Shown: positions 15,971 to 24,803 of the stretch, piece by piece
How positions within the stretch are numbered: position 1 is the first letter of the stretch
Layout of the letters: each line of letters starts with the position of its first letter
Origin: Gemmatimonadota bacterium
GTDB taxonomy: Bacteria > Gemmatimonadota > Gemmatimonadetes > Gemmatimonadales > Gemmatimonadaceae
Assembly (NCBI GenBank): GCA_027622655.1
Contig: JAQBYI010000002.1
Span: forward strand, 1-64,000
Direction: 5' to 3'
Length of the DNA: 64,000 nucleotides
Made by a program: the position numbers and the translations under genes
Notes under the pieces: model-generated
What the model saw: only the letters and a program-made list of their open reading frames with translations
Told to the model about the DNA's origin: nothing
The model's database searches: none

Positions 15971-18473
15971 CCCCCCCCTTGGCGTCCACCAGTTCGAGCG
16001 TCACCGGCGTGGTTGCGGCATTCAACCAGTAGTACTGGACGGTCACACTTCCCTCGCTCTGGTACGTCGTGCCCGGCTTGTAGAGGTACGCACTGGCAGT
16101 GCGATTCACCTGATCGGCCTGCCGCAGCGCCGTGACGCCCTCTATGGCATAGAATCCGCGTCCCATCGTGGCGATCACGATGTCGTCATCGCGCAGAGCG
16201 ATATCGTGTACCGGCACCGGGGGAAGATTCAGCTTCAGGCTCTGCCAGTGATCGCCCGCGTCATACGACACGTACATGCTGCGTTCGGTGGCGGCGTATA
16301 GCATACCGGGCCGCACAAGATCCTCACGAATCGCGCGGGTGAACTCGTTCGCGGGAATGCCGTTCACGATCTTCTTCCACGTCACGCCGTAATCCGTAGT
16401 CCGGTAGATGTACGGTGCGAAGTCATCCATCTGATATCGGTTGGCCGCGAAGTACATCGTGCCGGGGCTGGGGCGCGACGGCTCAACGACCGAGATGCGA
16501 GTCCATGCCGGCAGATCTTTCGGAGTGACATTTGCCCACTTTGGCATTGCTGCCGACGTGCCGACCGTTCGCGAGATGAAAATCAGCCCGTCGTCCGAGC
16601 CGCTCCATACGAGGCCGCGTGTGACCGGCGATTCGGCCACCGCAAAAATCGTGGCGTAGTACTCGACGCTCGTCTGGTCCTTGGTGAGCGGGCCGCCCGA
16701 AGCGCCGAGGGTGGAGGGATCATTTCGAGTGAGGTCTGGCGATACGATTTTCCAGCTCTGGCCGAGGTCGGTAGAGCGGAAGAGGACATTGCCGCCAGCG
16801 TAGAGCACCTTGGGATCGTACGGCGAGTTCATGATCGGGAACGTCCACTGGAACCGGTACTTCGCGTCGCGGGCATCGTGGCCCATCGGGTTCAGCGGCC
16901 ACGGATCGAGGCGCTGCGACACGCCTGTACGGTTGTTCCGCATCTGGAGCACGCCGCTGTAGTTACCGCCAAACGTGACATCGGGGTCGAGCGGGTCGGA
17001 CGTCACATATCCGGATTCGCCGCCCGCGCCGCCGTAGCGGGGCGGAAAGCTCCACTGCGGTGCGTCAGCTGCGCTTCCGCGTCCACCCGCGCCGCGACCG
17101 CCGCCCCCACCACCGCGTCCACCACCGCGTCCACCACCACCGGCCGCGCGTACAGCGAAGCAGTCCACGCCGCCGTCCTGCTGAGCCCCGCAAACGTCAT
17201 ACGGAGATGCGTTCGTGAGGTGGACGTGGTAGTACTGGCCCGTCGGGATATCTGCCCGGACCTGCGTGGTTCCGCCATCGTATGTCAGCAAGATTCCCGG
17301 ATCGCCTGCCACGGCAATGCGCTTCGGGTCATTGGGGTCAATCCAGTAGTAATGCGTGTCGCCGTTGCCGAGCCCGTTCTGAAACGTCATCCCGCCGTCG
17401 CGCGAGACGCGGCCGCCAACATTACCGACGTAGACGAGGTTCGTGTCCTTTGGGTCGGCGAAGATCTTCATGTAGTACCAGGCGCGCTGGCGGAGGCTGC
17501 GGTCCGCGTTCGCGTACTGCCACGTGGCACCCGCGTCGTCGGAACGATAGACCCCGCCGGACTCGGCTTCGATGATCGCCCAGATCCGGCTCGTCTTGGC
17601 AGGCGAGATCGCTATGCCGATGTTCCCCCAAATGCCGCTCGGAAGGCCCGGGTTGCGCGTGATCTCCGTCCAGTTGTCGCCGCCGTCAGTGGTTTTGTAC
17701 ATCCCGCTCCCCGCGCCGCCGCTCACCAGGAGCCACGGCTTGCGGCCGGCCTGCCAGAAGCCGGCATAAAGCACATTTGGGTTTGTCGGATCCATCACCA
17801 GATCGGCTACACCCGTCGAATCATTCTTGAACAGGACCTTCTGCCACGTGCTGCCGCCGTCTTTCGTGCGAAACACACCGCGTTCGGCGTTCGGGCCAAA
17901 GACGTGACCGAGCGCGCCGACGTACACGATGTTCGGATTGGTCGGGTGGGTGACGACTCGCGAGATGTACTGTGTCTCGGCCAGCCCCATGAAAGTCCAC
18001 GTCTTGCCCGCGTCGGCACTCTTCCAGACGCCGTCGCCGTGTGAGACGTTGCCGCGTATGGGCGTTTCGCCTCCACCGACCCAAACGACGTCCGGGTTCG
18101 CCTTGAACACATCGATTGCACCAATCGTCCCGCCAAAATAGGCATCCGTTGTCGGGTTCCACGTCTGTCCGCTGTCGGCCGTCTTCCACACGCCGCCGCC
18201 GGTCGTGCCCACGTAATACTCGCCCGGCCGCTGCGTTGAACCGGCCACAGAGGTCATGCGGCCGGTTTCCGTGGGGCCGAGCAGTCGCCAGTTGAGCCCC
18301 TTCCAGAGCGCCGTGTCCACGGGCGCGTAGGGCGCCGACGATCCGACGCGCGGCTGCGCAGACACAGTGGTCGCGCCAACGGTGGCGAGTACAAGCGTGG
18401 ATGCAAGCGCGAGGGACGAGACGCGTGCGGCGGTGGTCGCGGCCGCGAGTGCGTGACGGGAAAGCGAACGCAT
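15945..18473 (-). CDS. Exported BNR/WD40-like (sortilin/VPS10-type) beta-propeller protein, 3' frameshifted
   Basis: The ATG at 18473 has a GGAGAGG site seven bases upstream and begins a Sec signal peptide (HALAAATTAARVSSLALAS, cleavage near VSAQP). The frame is open back to 18569, but that longer start lacks these features. The body contains many Asp-box/BNR repeats of the form S-x-D-x-G-x-T-W (for example TADSGQTWNPT, KDGGSTWQKV, TTDGGDNWTEI, DAGATWQYA, STDLGQSWKIV). An internal Gly/Arg-rich linker lies at about residues 444-466. Related proteins are annotated as glycosyl hydrolases or sortilin-like and are abundant in Gemmatimonadota; catalytic activity is unproven. The frame is lost at a G9 tract and ends shortly after. 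Confidence 0.85.
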   Translation of the reverse strand: MRSLSRHALAAATTAARVSSLALASTLVLATVGATTVSAQPRVGSSAPYAPVDTALWKGLNWRLLGPTETGRMTSVAGSTQRPGEYYVGTTGGGVWKTADSGQTWNPTTDAYFGGTIGAIDVFKANPDVVWVGGGETPIRGNVSHGDGVWKSADAGKTWTFMGLAETQYISRVVTHPTNPNIVYVGALGHVFGPNAERGVFRTKDGGSTWQKVLFKNDSTGVADLVMDPTNPNVLYAGFWQAGRKPWLLVSGGAGSGMYKTTDGGDNWTEITRNPGLPSGIWGNIGIAISPAKTSRIWAIIEAESGGVYRSDDAGATWQYANADRSLRQRAWYYMKIFADPKDTNLVYVGNVGGRVSRDGGMTFQNGLGNGDTHYYWIDPNDPKRIAVAGDPGILLTYDGGTTQVRADIPTGQYYHVHLTNASPYDVCGAQQDGGVDCFAVRAAGGGGRGGGRGGGGGGRGAGGRGSAADAPQWSFPPRYGGAGGESGYVTSDPLDPDVTFGGNYSGVLQMRNNRTGVSQRLDPWPLNPMGHDARDAKYRFQWTFPIMNSPYDPKVLYAGGNVLFRSTDLGQSWKIVSPDLTRNDPSTLGASGGPLTKDQTSVEYYATIFAVAESPVTRGLVWSGSDDGLIFISRTVGTSAAMPKWANVTPKDLPAWTRISVVEPSRPSPGTMYFAANRYQMDDFAPYIYRTTDYGVTWKKIVNGIPANEFTRAIREDLVRPGMLYAATERSMYVSYDAGDHWQSLKLNLPPVPVHDIALRDDDIVIATMGRGFYAIEGVTALRQADQVNRTASAYLYKPGTTYQSEGSVTVQYYWLNAATTPVTLELVDAKGGGGAKGVER

Positions 18474-18589
18474 TGAATACCTCTCCGAAAAAACGACAGT
18501 GTGCCCGACGGCGGGCGTGCGATGAAACCTGGTGATCATGCCGACAACTGCGACCCGACGGCTAACCATCCGGCGTGGAGTCGGCGCCT

Positions 18590-18620
18590 CTCCGGCGCTA
18601 TCCCCGGCGCTTCGCCGGAG
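18590..18620. terminator. Overlapping GC-rich hairpins after the nickel-permease gene
   Basis: CTCCGGCG (18590-18597) pairs with CGCCGGAG (18613-18620). A nested alternative pairs CCGGCG (18604-18609) with CGCCGG (18613-18618) across a 3-nt loop. The site lies just after the minus-strand permease stop and has no clear T-tract. A role in termination is possible only. Confidence 0.35.
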
Positions 18621-18632
18621 TGCGCCTGTTCG

Positions 18633-19292
18633 CTAGCGCGGCGACCAGCTCGGCATGGGCCGAAACAGGCCGCCGTCCACGACGATCTCTCGTGCGAGGA
18701 CGAGCCCCAGCAACAACGAGAGCGTTCCTGCTGCGACGCGGATTCCACGTTGAAACCGGGTGACGCGATCGCCGCCGTATACCGCAGGTGCCGCGATGAG
18801 CGAGGTCACGACGATCATGCCGGCGATGGTCCCGACGGAGAAGACGAGCAGATAGGCCAGTGCCGTCACCGTATCGGGAATGAGCGCGAGCACCAGCAGC
18901 GCGACCGCTGCCGATCCGGCGAGACCGTGCACGACGCCGATGATTACGGGTCGCCACGCGCCACGGGCCATCCTGGCGTCCCTGTCCGCCGCGACCGTGG
19001 CATCACCGCGCAGGCTCGCGAAGCCGAGGACGATGAGCATCAGTGCCACGCCAAACTCGAGGCCGAGCCCCACCCGTGCAGGAAGCGAAATGCGGAACAC
19101 GATGAGCAGCCCGCCGATCACGAACACGGTCAGCGAATGCCCAAGCCCCCAGAGCGCGCCGATTCGCGCGGCGCGCGCAAAGCTGCGCTCGCGTGCGACG
19201 ATGGTGGTGACGGCAACGACGTGGTCGGCGTCGGTCGCGTGCTTGAGACCGAGAAGGAAGCCGAACACCGCGGCCGAAAGTGCGTTGAGCAT
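18633..19292 (-). CDS. NiCoT/UreH-like nickel or cobalt permease
   Basis: The 219-residue membrane protein has six or so helices and starts with the transition-metal signature in helix 1 (FGFLLGLKHATDADHVVAV, the HX4DH metal motif). A second conserved helix follows (GALWGLGHSLTVFVIGG), then GVVHGLAGSAAVALLVL. This length is closer to the short UreH/HupE-like members than to 330-residue HoxN. Cargo is probably Ni2+ or Co2+. The ATG at 19292 is chosen because the longer frame adds a non-hydrophobic, Arg/Pro-rich stretch. It is followed by the BNR gene in the same direction. Confidence 0.85.
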   Translation of the reverse strand: MLNALSAAVFGFLLGLKHATDADHVVAVTTIVARERSFARAARIGALWGLGHSLTVFVIGGLLIVFRISLPARVGLGLEFGVALMLIVLGFASLRGDATVAADRDARMARGAWRPVIIGVVHGLAGSAAVALLVLALIPDTVTALAYLLVFSVGTIAGMIVVTSLIAAPAVYGGDRVTRFQRGIRVAAGTLSLLLGLVLAREIVVDGGLFRPMPSWSPR

Positions 19293-19314
19293 CCCCGAAT
19301 CTAGGGTAGAAGAG

Positions 19315-20499
19315 TCAGCGCGGTGTGAACGGCACCCGAACGCTGGCTGTCGCACGTCCGGTCGCACCAGTGTCGCCCGGGGCGACGTCGAACAGCGCCT
19401 GGAGATTGTTCCCGGCGAGATCCTCGAGTTCCGTGTCGACGTCAACAAATGCGGTGGAGGCGGGCCACGGCGCCCGCGGTGTGAACGTCCAGCGCGTCTC
19501 ACCCATTGAAACAGTCACTGTCCCGGCGACGGACTGGCCGCGCCCGTCCCGCACCACGAGCATGCGGTCGAGCAGCGCGCGGTCGAGCGGTTCCTGAAGG
19601 GAAATCACCAGTGAATCAAGGGTTCCGGCGCGTGGCGCCGAAACCTTCCAGTCGGCAACCCGCACGAGTGACCGGTCCATACCCGCCACCCGAAACCGCT
19701 TTTCGTGCGATTGCTTGAGTGGACGGCCGGCTGCGTCGGGCCAGTCCGCGGACACGACGAGCCGATAGCGATGACCTGTTCGGAGCGGGAGCCCTTCCTC
19801 TTCGCGCGGCCGGAGGTCGCGCTTGATGCGCCCCGGATCGAACAGCACCGTGAGCCGCCGCTTGTCGGGATCCCACAGCTCGACCGTTTCGCCGGCCGTG
19901 AAGAATGGTTCGCTCACCAGCGAATCGCCGTCGGCATAGAGTCGCACGTGGTCCCACGCTCCGCCCGTGGTCATCGGCGCTGAAAACTCGATGTACATCC
20001 GCAGCAGGTTCATCGGTACGACATCGCCCGACGGATACACGGCGGTGACCACGGTGGTGACCACGGTGGTCGCCGGGCCGGAATCACTTGGGACCGTCCA
20101 CGTGGCCGCAATCGCATTCCCGGAGCCGGGTGTGTATCGCGCGACGTAGGTCGCGCCAGCCATCGGGGCAAAGCGCGGACGAAAGCGGAGCGTATCGCCG
20201 ACCGCCTCGTACGAGCCAAGCATCGGCAGCCCGGTGGTGTCGCCGACGTGCACGGCGAGCAAGGTGTGCCAGCCCGGGTCGGTCGGCGCGGCATCCCGAA
20301 GCGCCTCCAGTGCCTGATGCGGGACCGCAGAGACATCCACACGTCCGTAGTCCACGCCGCCCATTGCGTCACGGAACGTGATCGTGGCGGGAATGGTGGA
20401 ACTCCCGTCGCCGGAAGCGCCACAGGCCGTCGCCGAAAACACAACCACGCACGCCGCGAAAAATGCGACGTGCGTGGTCATCCTGCGAATGTTGCGCAC
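19315..20499 (-). CDS. Exported Ig-like domain protein (probable lipoprotein)
   Basis: The N-terminal segment THVAFFAACVVVFSATACGAS is a signal peptide, and its Cys in SATAC could be a lipidation site. The 394-residue product ends with an SbsA-type Ig-like domain (about residues 275-385): SLVISLQEPLDRALLDRM, VTVSMGETRWTFTPRAPWP, then FVDVDTELEDLAGNNLQ. An earlier related domain covers about 130-260 and includes the alternating TTVVTTVVTAVYP strand. Such domains occur in envelope proteins of unknown role. A small imperfect palindromic repeat in the DNA (about 20042-20072) encodes the TTVV repeat. Confidence 0.7.
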   Translation of the reverse strand: MRNIRRMTTHVAFFAACVVVFSATACGASGDGSSTIPATITFRDAMGGVDYGRVDVSAVPHQALEALRDAAPTDPGWHTLLAVHVGDTTGLPMLGSYEAVGDTLRFRPRFAPMAGATYVARYTPGSGNAIAATWTVPSDSGPATTVVTTVVTAVYPSGDVVPMNLLRMYIEFSAPMTTGGAWDHVRLYADGDSLVSEPFFTAGETVELWDPDKRRLTVLFDPGRIKRDLRPREEEGLPLRTGHRYRLVVSADWPDAAGRPLKQSHEKRFRVAGMDRSLVRVADWKVSAPRAGTLDSLVISLQEPLDRALLDRMLVVRDGRGQSVAGTVTVSMGETRWTFTPRAPWPASTAFVDVDTELEDLAGNNLQALFDVAPGDTGATGRATASVRVPFTPR

Positions 20500-20507
20500 C
20501 CGAAACG

Positions 20508-21608
20508 CTATAGCGACGACTTCGCGATCGACTTGAGGTCGAGGCCGTTCGCGCCCTTCTGGATCACGACCACGTGCGTCGCGTCGAGATCCGACATCTG
20601 CGTGATGCCGCTCGGCTGGTCGAGCGTCGTGCGCGCGATTCCCTCGACATCGGGAACGGTGAGCGCCTTGCCGCCCGCCACGTCCACTGCGCTGATGAGC
20701 ATCAATGGCCGGCGATTGTTGACGACCATGATCACGTCCTTCCCGTCACGCGTGAACGACACGATATCGGTGGGAGTGTTGCCGGCGCCGAGTTCGGCGA
20801 CCGTGCGGCCGACCACGTGCTGGCCCGGCTTCAGGTCGGCGATCGAAAAGGCGACGATCGGTGTGCAGGTGTAACCGGCCACGATGTACGGTGCGCCGTT
20901 GATGTGGCGCACTGTGAACGACGTCACCGGCGACCGGGTCTCGCTTGCCTTGTGCGAAACGTGGTAGATCTCGACCGTCGTGGTCTGCATCTTGGCGTCG
21001 AACGGGAACGAGAAGCGGCGGAACGACGAGGCGAACTCCTCGTTCGACAGCCCGGCCACCCAGACCGCGCCGTCGGCGTACTCGATGTCGGTGATCGTCG
21101 ACGACCGCGCGTTGCGGCGCGCATTGGGATCGTCGGCCGGCGCGTTCGAGATCGACGCCGTCGAGAACTTCACGCTTGTGAGCGGGACTTCCGCGATCGG
21201 CCGCGCTGCGTCGCGCGTAACCTTGAGCAACACGGACGTCGCGCTTGCACCCGATCCGCGTGTCACGGTGACATAGACATTCTTCGACGCAGGGTGCACG
21301 GCCATGTCGTTGATCCGGACATCCGCTACCGGCACGCCGAGCATCTTGGCGATTTTGCCGTCGAGACCGTCAACGTTGACGGCGCCGGCGGCTTTGGCTG
21401 CATCATTGACCTCGACAGCAAGAATCTGCGCGCCGTCGTTGTCGCCGATGAAGAGCACGTTTCCGGGACCGAACGCCATCTGGCCCAGGGTTTTCACGTC
21501 CGGCGAGCCGACGTGTATTCCGTAGTTGGCGCCCGGCGTCCAGGCTGCGGTCGTCGCGATCATGGCGACGGCGGCGAGGCCGGTACCGAGGAGCTTTCCT
21601 CGTATCAT
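20508..21608 (-). CDS. Exported beta-propeller-like protein of unknown function
   Basis: The ATG at 21608 has a GGGGGAAAG site 5 bases upstream and gives a signal peptide (IRGKLLGTGLAAVAMIATTAAW). An open frame extends to 21716 but would run into the next gene's 3' end. The mature 340 residues resemble a YncE/NHL-type beta-propeller: FGPGNVLFIGDNDGAQILAVEV, INDMAVHPASKNVYVTVTRG, ITDIEYADGAVWVAGLSNEEF, PTDIVSFTRDGKDVIMVVNNRRP. No catalytic motif is seen. It lies in a minus-strand run of envelope genes (19315-24161) and may be co-transcribed with the Ig-like protein only 8 bp away. Confidence 0.7.
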   Translation of the reverse strand: MIRGKLLGTGLAAVAMIATTAAWTPGANYGIHVGSPDVKTLGQMAFGPGNVLFIGDNDGAQILAVEVNDAAKAAGAVNVDGLDGKIAKMLGVPVADVRINDMAVHPASKNVYVTVTRGSGASATSVLLKVTRDAARPIAEVPLTSVKFSTASISNAPADDPNARRNARSSTITDIEYADGAVWVAGLSNEEFASSFRRFSFPFDAKMQTTTVEIYHVSHKASETRSPVTSFTVRHINGAPYIVAGYTCTPIVAFSIADLKPGQHVVGRTVAELGAGNTPTDIVSFTRDGKDVIMVVNNRRPLMLISAVDVAGGKALTVPDVEGIARTTLDQPSGITQMSDLDATHVVVIQKGANGLDLKSIAKSSL

Positions 21609-21700
21609 CAGACTTTCCCCCATGAGAGATACTTCAGAGACAATACCTCTTTTGGCCGAACCCATCAACCAGTTACCGCTGAACGCCGTGATCGGCACTC

Positions 21701-22879
21701 TCAGCGAAGATTGCATGCGTCACCATCTGCACTTGCGATGCGGTCTTCCCGCGGGATCGGGGCCGACGTGAGCGTCCATACACCATCGAGTGCGAGGGTC
21801 GCGATTCCAGTCGCAGTTCTGCACTCGGGCAGCATGCCGCGCACAACACTGAAGAAGTCGTACAGGGCCATACCGGCCAATCGCATCGCGTGATTCGGCT
21901 CGAAGAACTTGCGCAGCGCGCCATTCACGCGCTGGCCATGCTCCACGTCCACGACCTCAAAGCCAAGCGCAGCCATCGGCCGCGCCGCGCTGGCCTCTCC
22001 CAAACGACTCGAGTTATTGATCCACCGCGACATGTCCAGCATCCGGTCGTTGTCGGCCGCGTATATCATACGACGGCGGGCGAGCGGGATGAGTGTCGCG
22101 GCAACCGAATCCCGGAAGCGATCCGCCGGCAGGTCGGGCGCAAACAGCACCAGCGCATTGAGCGGATTGGCGACTGTCGCGTCGCGCGTCGGCGACGGTT
22201 GAGCAAGCGCCTCGGTGACGAGTTGCGCTCCCATGCTGTGAGCGACGACCGTGAAGGCACTGCCACGGACACCTTCCGTGATATCGGCGATGGCCTCGCG
22301 AAACGCGTCGTGATTCTCGACCGCGCTCGCTGAATCGTCGCGGTACGCGCGTGAAACGAGCGCGTCGCGCGACGGCCACACTGCCATCATGCGGTGAGTC
22401 GGCCACGAAAAGACAATGAACGGTCCGGCAAACGTTCCGCGGTGCGCGATTTCGGCGCCCTGCGCTATCGCGCGCCGAAACGACGTGGCGTACCCGTGCA
22501 CGTACATCACGGCGCCTTCGCCGCGCTCGGCGGCCAGCGAGTCACTCGTGCGCAGATGCGAGAGGAACTCGTCCCGGCTCAGGCGCGCCGAGTCTACGGG
22601 ATGCGCGTCGATCCCCTCGAGAAGACGGCCGTCCGAGCCGGGACCCACGCGTTCGCGAAACTGCGTGATGACAAAACCATATTCGAGTTGCGCAGCCAGC
22701 GAGTCGATCAGCTCGCCTTCGTGCCGGGCGCGGCTTGTGACGTACCAGGTCGTGTCGAAGGTTGTCACTCGCCACGTACCGGTCGGCGGGGTTGCTTCGG
22801 TGCCGGGGAGCGCGCCCTTCGGCCGTCCGGTGGCACATCCCGCGAGTGCGAGCGCGGCGATCGCAGCCATTAGTCGCAC
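21701..22879 (-). CDS. Alpha/beta-hydrolase lipoprotein (DUF900-like)
   Basis: A lipoprotein signal peptide (RLMAAIAALALAGCATG, lipobox LAGC) precedes an alpha/beta-hydrolase of the DUF900 type. It has an oxyanion-side MYVHGYATSFRRA strand (about residue 127), FIVFSWPTH, and the nucleophile elbow FTVVAHSMGAQLV (Ser in A-H-S-M-G, about residue 212). A hydrolase active on esters or lipids at the membrane is likely. The substrate is unknown. The stop is 1 bp from the VWA gene's end region on the same strand, so the two are probably co-transcribed. Confidence 0.85.
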   Translation of the reverse strand: MRLMAAIAALALAGCATGRPKGALPGTEATPPTGTWRVTTFDTTWYVTSRARHEGELIDSLAAQLEYGFVITQFRERVGPGSDGRLLEGIDAHPVDSARLSRDEFLSHLRTSDSLAAERGEGAVMYVHGYATSFRRAIAQGAEIAHRGTFAGPFIVFSWPTHRMMAVWPSRDALVSRAYRDDSASAVENHDAFREAIADITEGVRGSAFTVVAHSMGAQLVTEALAQPSPTRDATVANPLNALVLFAPDLPADRFRDSVAATLIPLARRRMIYAADNDRMLDMSRWINNSSRLGEASAARPMAALGFEVVDVEHGQRVNGALRKFFEPNHAMRLAGMALYDFFSVVRGMLPECRTATGIATLALDGVWTLTSAPIPREDRIASADGDACNLR

Positions 22880-22880
22880 G

Positions 22881-24161
22881 CTACGAAACCTTTCGCGTCG
22901 TCCGCTTCAGAAAGTCCATCAGGATGTATTGGCCCAGCGTCATCGTGTTGGTGAAGTACGCGCGCCCGCGCGTGATGGACGACACCATCTTCACGAACTC
23001 CACGAGCGCCCGGTCACGCGCGAGCATGAACGTATTCACGACGATCCCCGCGCGCCGACACTCGGTCACCTCGGCGAGCGTCTGCTGCAGCACAAAGGCG
23101 TCGAGACCCATCGCGTTCTTATAGATGCGACCATCGGGCATCGTGAGCGCGCTCGGCTTGCCGTCCGTGATCATCACGATCTGCCGCATGTCCTTCTTCT
23201 GGGCGAGCAGGAGCCGCCGCGCGAGCTTGAGTCCGCCCGCCGTGTTCGTGTGATACGGCCCCACCTGCGCACCCGCGAGCGCGCCGAGCGGAATCTCTTC
23301 GGCGGAATCGTGGAAGAGCACGAGCTTGAGTGAATCGCCCGCGAACTGCGTCTGGATGAGGTGCGTGAGCGCGAGCGCGACCTTCTTGGCGGGCGTGAAC
23401 CGATCCTCGCCGTAAAGAATCATCGAGTGCGAACAGTCGAGCATCAATACAGTCGCACAGCTCGAGCGGTACTCCGACTGCCGGACCATCAGGTCGCCGT
23501 AATCGAGGTCAATCGGGAAGTCGAGCGAGCCGGTGCGGAGCATCGCGTTGCGCAGCGTCTCGTTCACGTCGAGGTTGAGTACGTCGCCAAACTCGTACGG
23601 TCGGCTCCACGAGTCGGACTCGATGCCAGTCGCGAGGTGCGGTGTGTCGTGCGATCCAAAACTCGACTTGCCGAGCGAACTCATTATGCCGCGCAGCGCT
23701 TTGTAGCCGAGGAAGTCGATGCCACGGTCGGTGAGCGAGAAGTTCACGTCGCGGGCTGCGGCCTGGGCGAGTCCGCCGGGGCCCATCACGGACTGATGAT
23801 CGGCTGGCATCTCAGGCGGGTTGTCGAGCTTGAGGAACCCCTCTGCGATCAGTCGCTGGACGATCGAGTCGAGCAGCTCAGACAGCTTCTGTTCGGAGAT
23901 GTCGTCGCCGTCGCCGCGGAGCGCTTCGAGCATCTCGGGCGTGAACTGGCCGCTCTGGATGAGCGCGTCGAGAATGGCCTTGCGGAGGGCGTCGAGTGAT
24001 TTGTCTGCATCGTCGCCGGTCTCGCCCCAGTACGGGTGGTACTGCGGCCCGCCGGCGAAACCGGATTGCAGCAGGAAATCCGCGAGGTTGTCGAGCAGCG
24101 ACTGGAGGTCAACTGCGTCGCCAGTGGCGGGGCTGAACTTGGTGTAGGTGTGTTCGCGCAT
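22881..24161 (-). CDS. Von Willebrand factor A (VWA) domain protein, MoxR/ChlI-partner type
   Basis: A 426-residue cytosolic protein with an N-terminal helical region and a C-terminal VWA domain. The MIDAS motif is [15 protein letters not shown] (DxSxS), followed by [25 protein letters not shown], the Thr of [15 protein letters not shown] and [15 protein letters not shown] proteins of this type act with a MoxR/Mg-chelatase-like AAA ATPase. The fitting ATPase is encoded about 11.5 kb away at 35624-37084 on the same strand, not adjacent. No signal peptide is present. Confidence 0.85.
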   Translation of the reverse strand: MREHTYTKFSPATGDAVDLQSLLDNLADFLLQSGFAGGPQYHPYWGETGDDADKSLDALRKAILDALIQSGQFTPEMLEALRGDGDDISEQKLSELLDSIVQRLIAEGFLKLDNPPEMPADHQSVMGPGGLAQAAARDVNFSLTDRGIDFLGYKALRGIMSSLGKSSFGSHDTPHLATGIESDSWSRPYEFGDVLNLDVNETLRNAMLRTGSLDFPIDLDYGDLMVRQSEYRSSCATVLMLDCSHSMILYGEDRFTPAKKVALALTHLIQTQFAGDSLKLVLFHDSAEEIPLGALAGAQVGPYHTNTAGGLKLARRLLLAQKKDMRQIVMITDGKPSALTMPDGRIYKNAMGLDAFVLQQTLAEVTECRRAGIVVNTFMLARDRALVEFVKMVSSITRGRAYFTNTMTLGQYILMDFLKRTTRKVS

Positions 24162-24223
24162 TGGTGCTTCAATCTACCCCGTCGAAACGTTTTGGTCGCT
24201 CACGCGATGGATCGGTGGCGGTC

Positions 24224-24269
24224 GGCCAGGGTCGGGACAGGAAGTTGGCCAGGGTCGGGACAGGAAATT
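24224..24269. repeat. Two tandem 23-bp direct repeats
   Basis: Copies at 24224-24246 and 24247-24269 differ by one base (AAGTT versus AAATT near the end), and the next four bases restart the unit. They lie between the VWA gene and the inverted repeat that frames the GxxExxY gene, and the second copy overlaps the left end of that inverted repeat. Confidence 0.85.
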
Positions 24270-24769
24270 GGCCGCAGAACACGCAGACCACGCAGACGAG
24301 GCATCCGTGCGAACCGACACATTGATGCGGGATCCGACGACATACCGAATTCTTGGGGCGTACTTCCGGGTTTACAGGACTCTTGGGTGGGGGTTTCTGG
24401 AGTCGGTGTATCGTCGTTCGATGGTCGTGGCGTTGCAGGAGGCGGGGGCGCGGGTCGCGACGGAGGCGGTGTTGCCCGTGCACTTCTCGGGAACGCTCGT
24501 CGGAGAGTTCCGCGCGGACCTGATCGTGGACAACGAGGTCATCGTCGAGTTGAAAGCCGCCGAGTCCCTCGCCCCCGAGCACCACGCTCAGGTCATCAAC
24601 TACCTGAAGGCTTCCACGTTCGAGCGCGCCCTCCTGCTGAACTTCGGCCCCAAGCCAGCCTACGAGCGCCTCGTCCTTGCCAACGCCCGCAAGGACCCCG
24701 TCCCCCTTCGTTTCTAGGCAGTTGCCGTTCGCCGTTTCTGCGTGGTCTGCGTGCTCTGCGGCCCAATTC
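24264..24769. mobile_element. Putative GxxExxY cassette bounded by 33-bp inverted repeats
   Basis: The left repeat (24264-24296) and right repeat (24737-24769) are inverted copies matching at 30 of 33 positions. Each contains the repetitive block CACGCAGACCACGCAGA. They enclose exactly one gene, a PD-(D/E)XK/GxxExxY protein. The whole unit is 506 bp and sits between two unrelated genes (VWA and MFS). It looks like a small mobile or REP-like cassette. No transposase is present, and no target-site duplication was identified. Confidence 0.6.
24325..24717 (+). CDS. GxxExxY protein, PD-(D/E)XK nuclease-like fold
   Basis: A 130-residue protein with the defining GWGFLESVY motif (G-x-x-E-x-x-Y), followed by the PD-(D/E)XK-like core FRADLIVDNEVIVELKA (Asp, then E-L-K, about residues 64-80). 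A Lys/Arg-rich C-terminal strand (ERALLLNFG) follows. Family members belong to the PDDEXK_3 group; nuclease activity is plausible but unproven. The start ATG at 24325 matches the usual beginning (TTYRILGAYFRVYRTLG); the open frame extends to 24148 without similarity. Inverted repeats flank the gene, and it has no partner gene. Confidence 0.85.
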   Translation: MRDPTTYRILGAYFRVYRTLGWGFLESVYRRSMVVALQEAGARVATEAVLPVHFSGTLVGEFRADLIVDNEVIVELKAAESLAPEHHAQVINYLKASTFERALLLNFGPKPAYERLVLANARKDPVPLRF

Positions 24770-24803
24770 AAGTCCCGAACCCAGCTTAAGTTGGTACGTA
24801 CTT

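Noticed and set aside
15970-15978. G9 tract considered as programmed ribosomal frameshifting
   Set aside because: No slippery heptamer of the A/T-rich type and no clear downstream pseudoknot; homopolymer error or tract-length change is simpler.
20042-20072. Palindromic ACCACGGTGGT-type repeat considered as an operator
   Set aside because: It lies inside the Ig-like protein gene and encodes a TTVVTTVV strand, so codon repetition explains it.
24148-24324. Longer start for the GxxExxY protein
   Set aside because: The added residues are encoded by the repeats themselves and have no similarity; family members begin at the equivalent of 24325.
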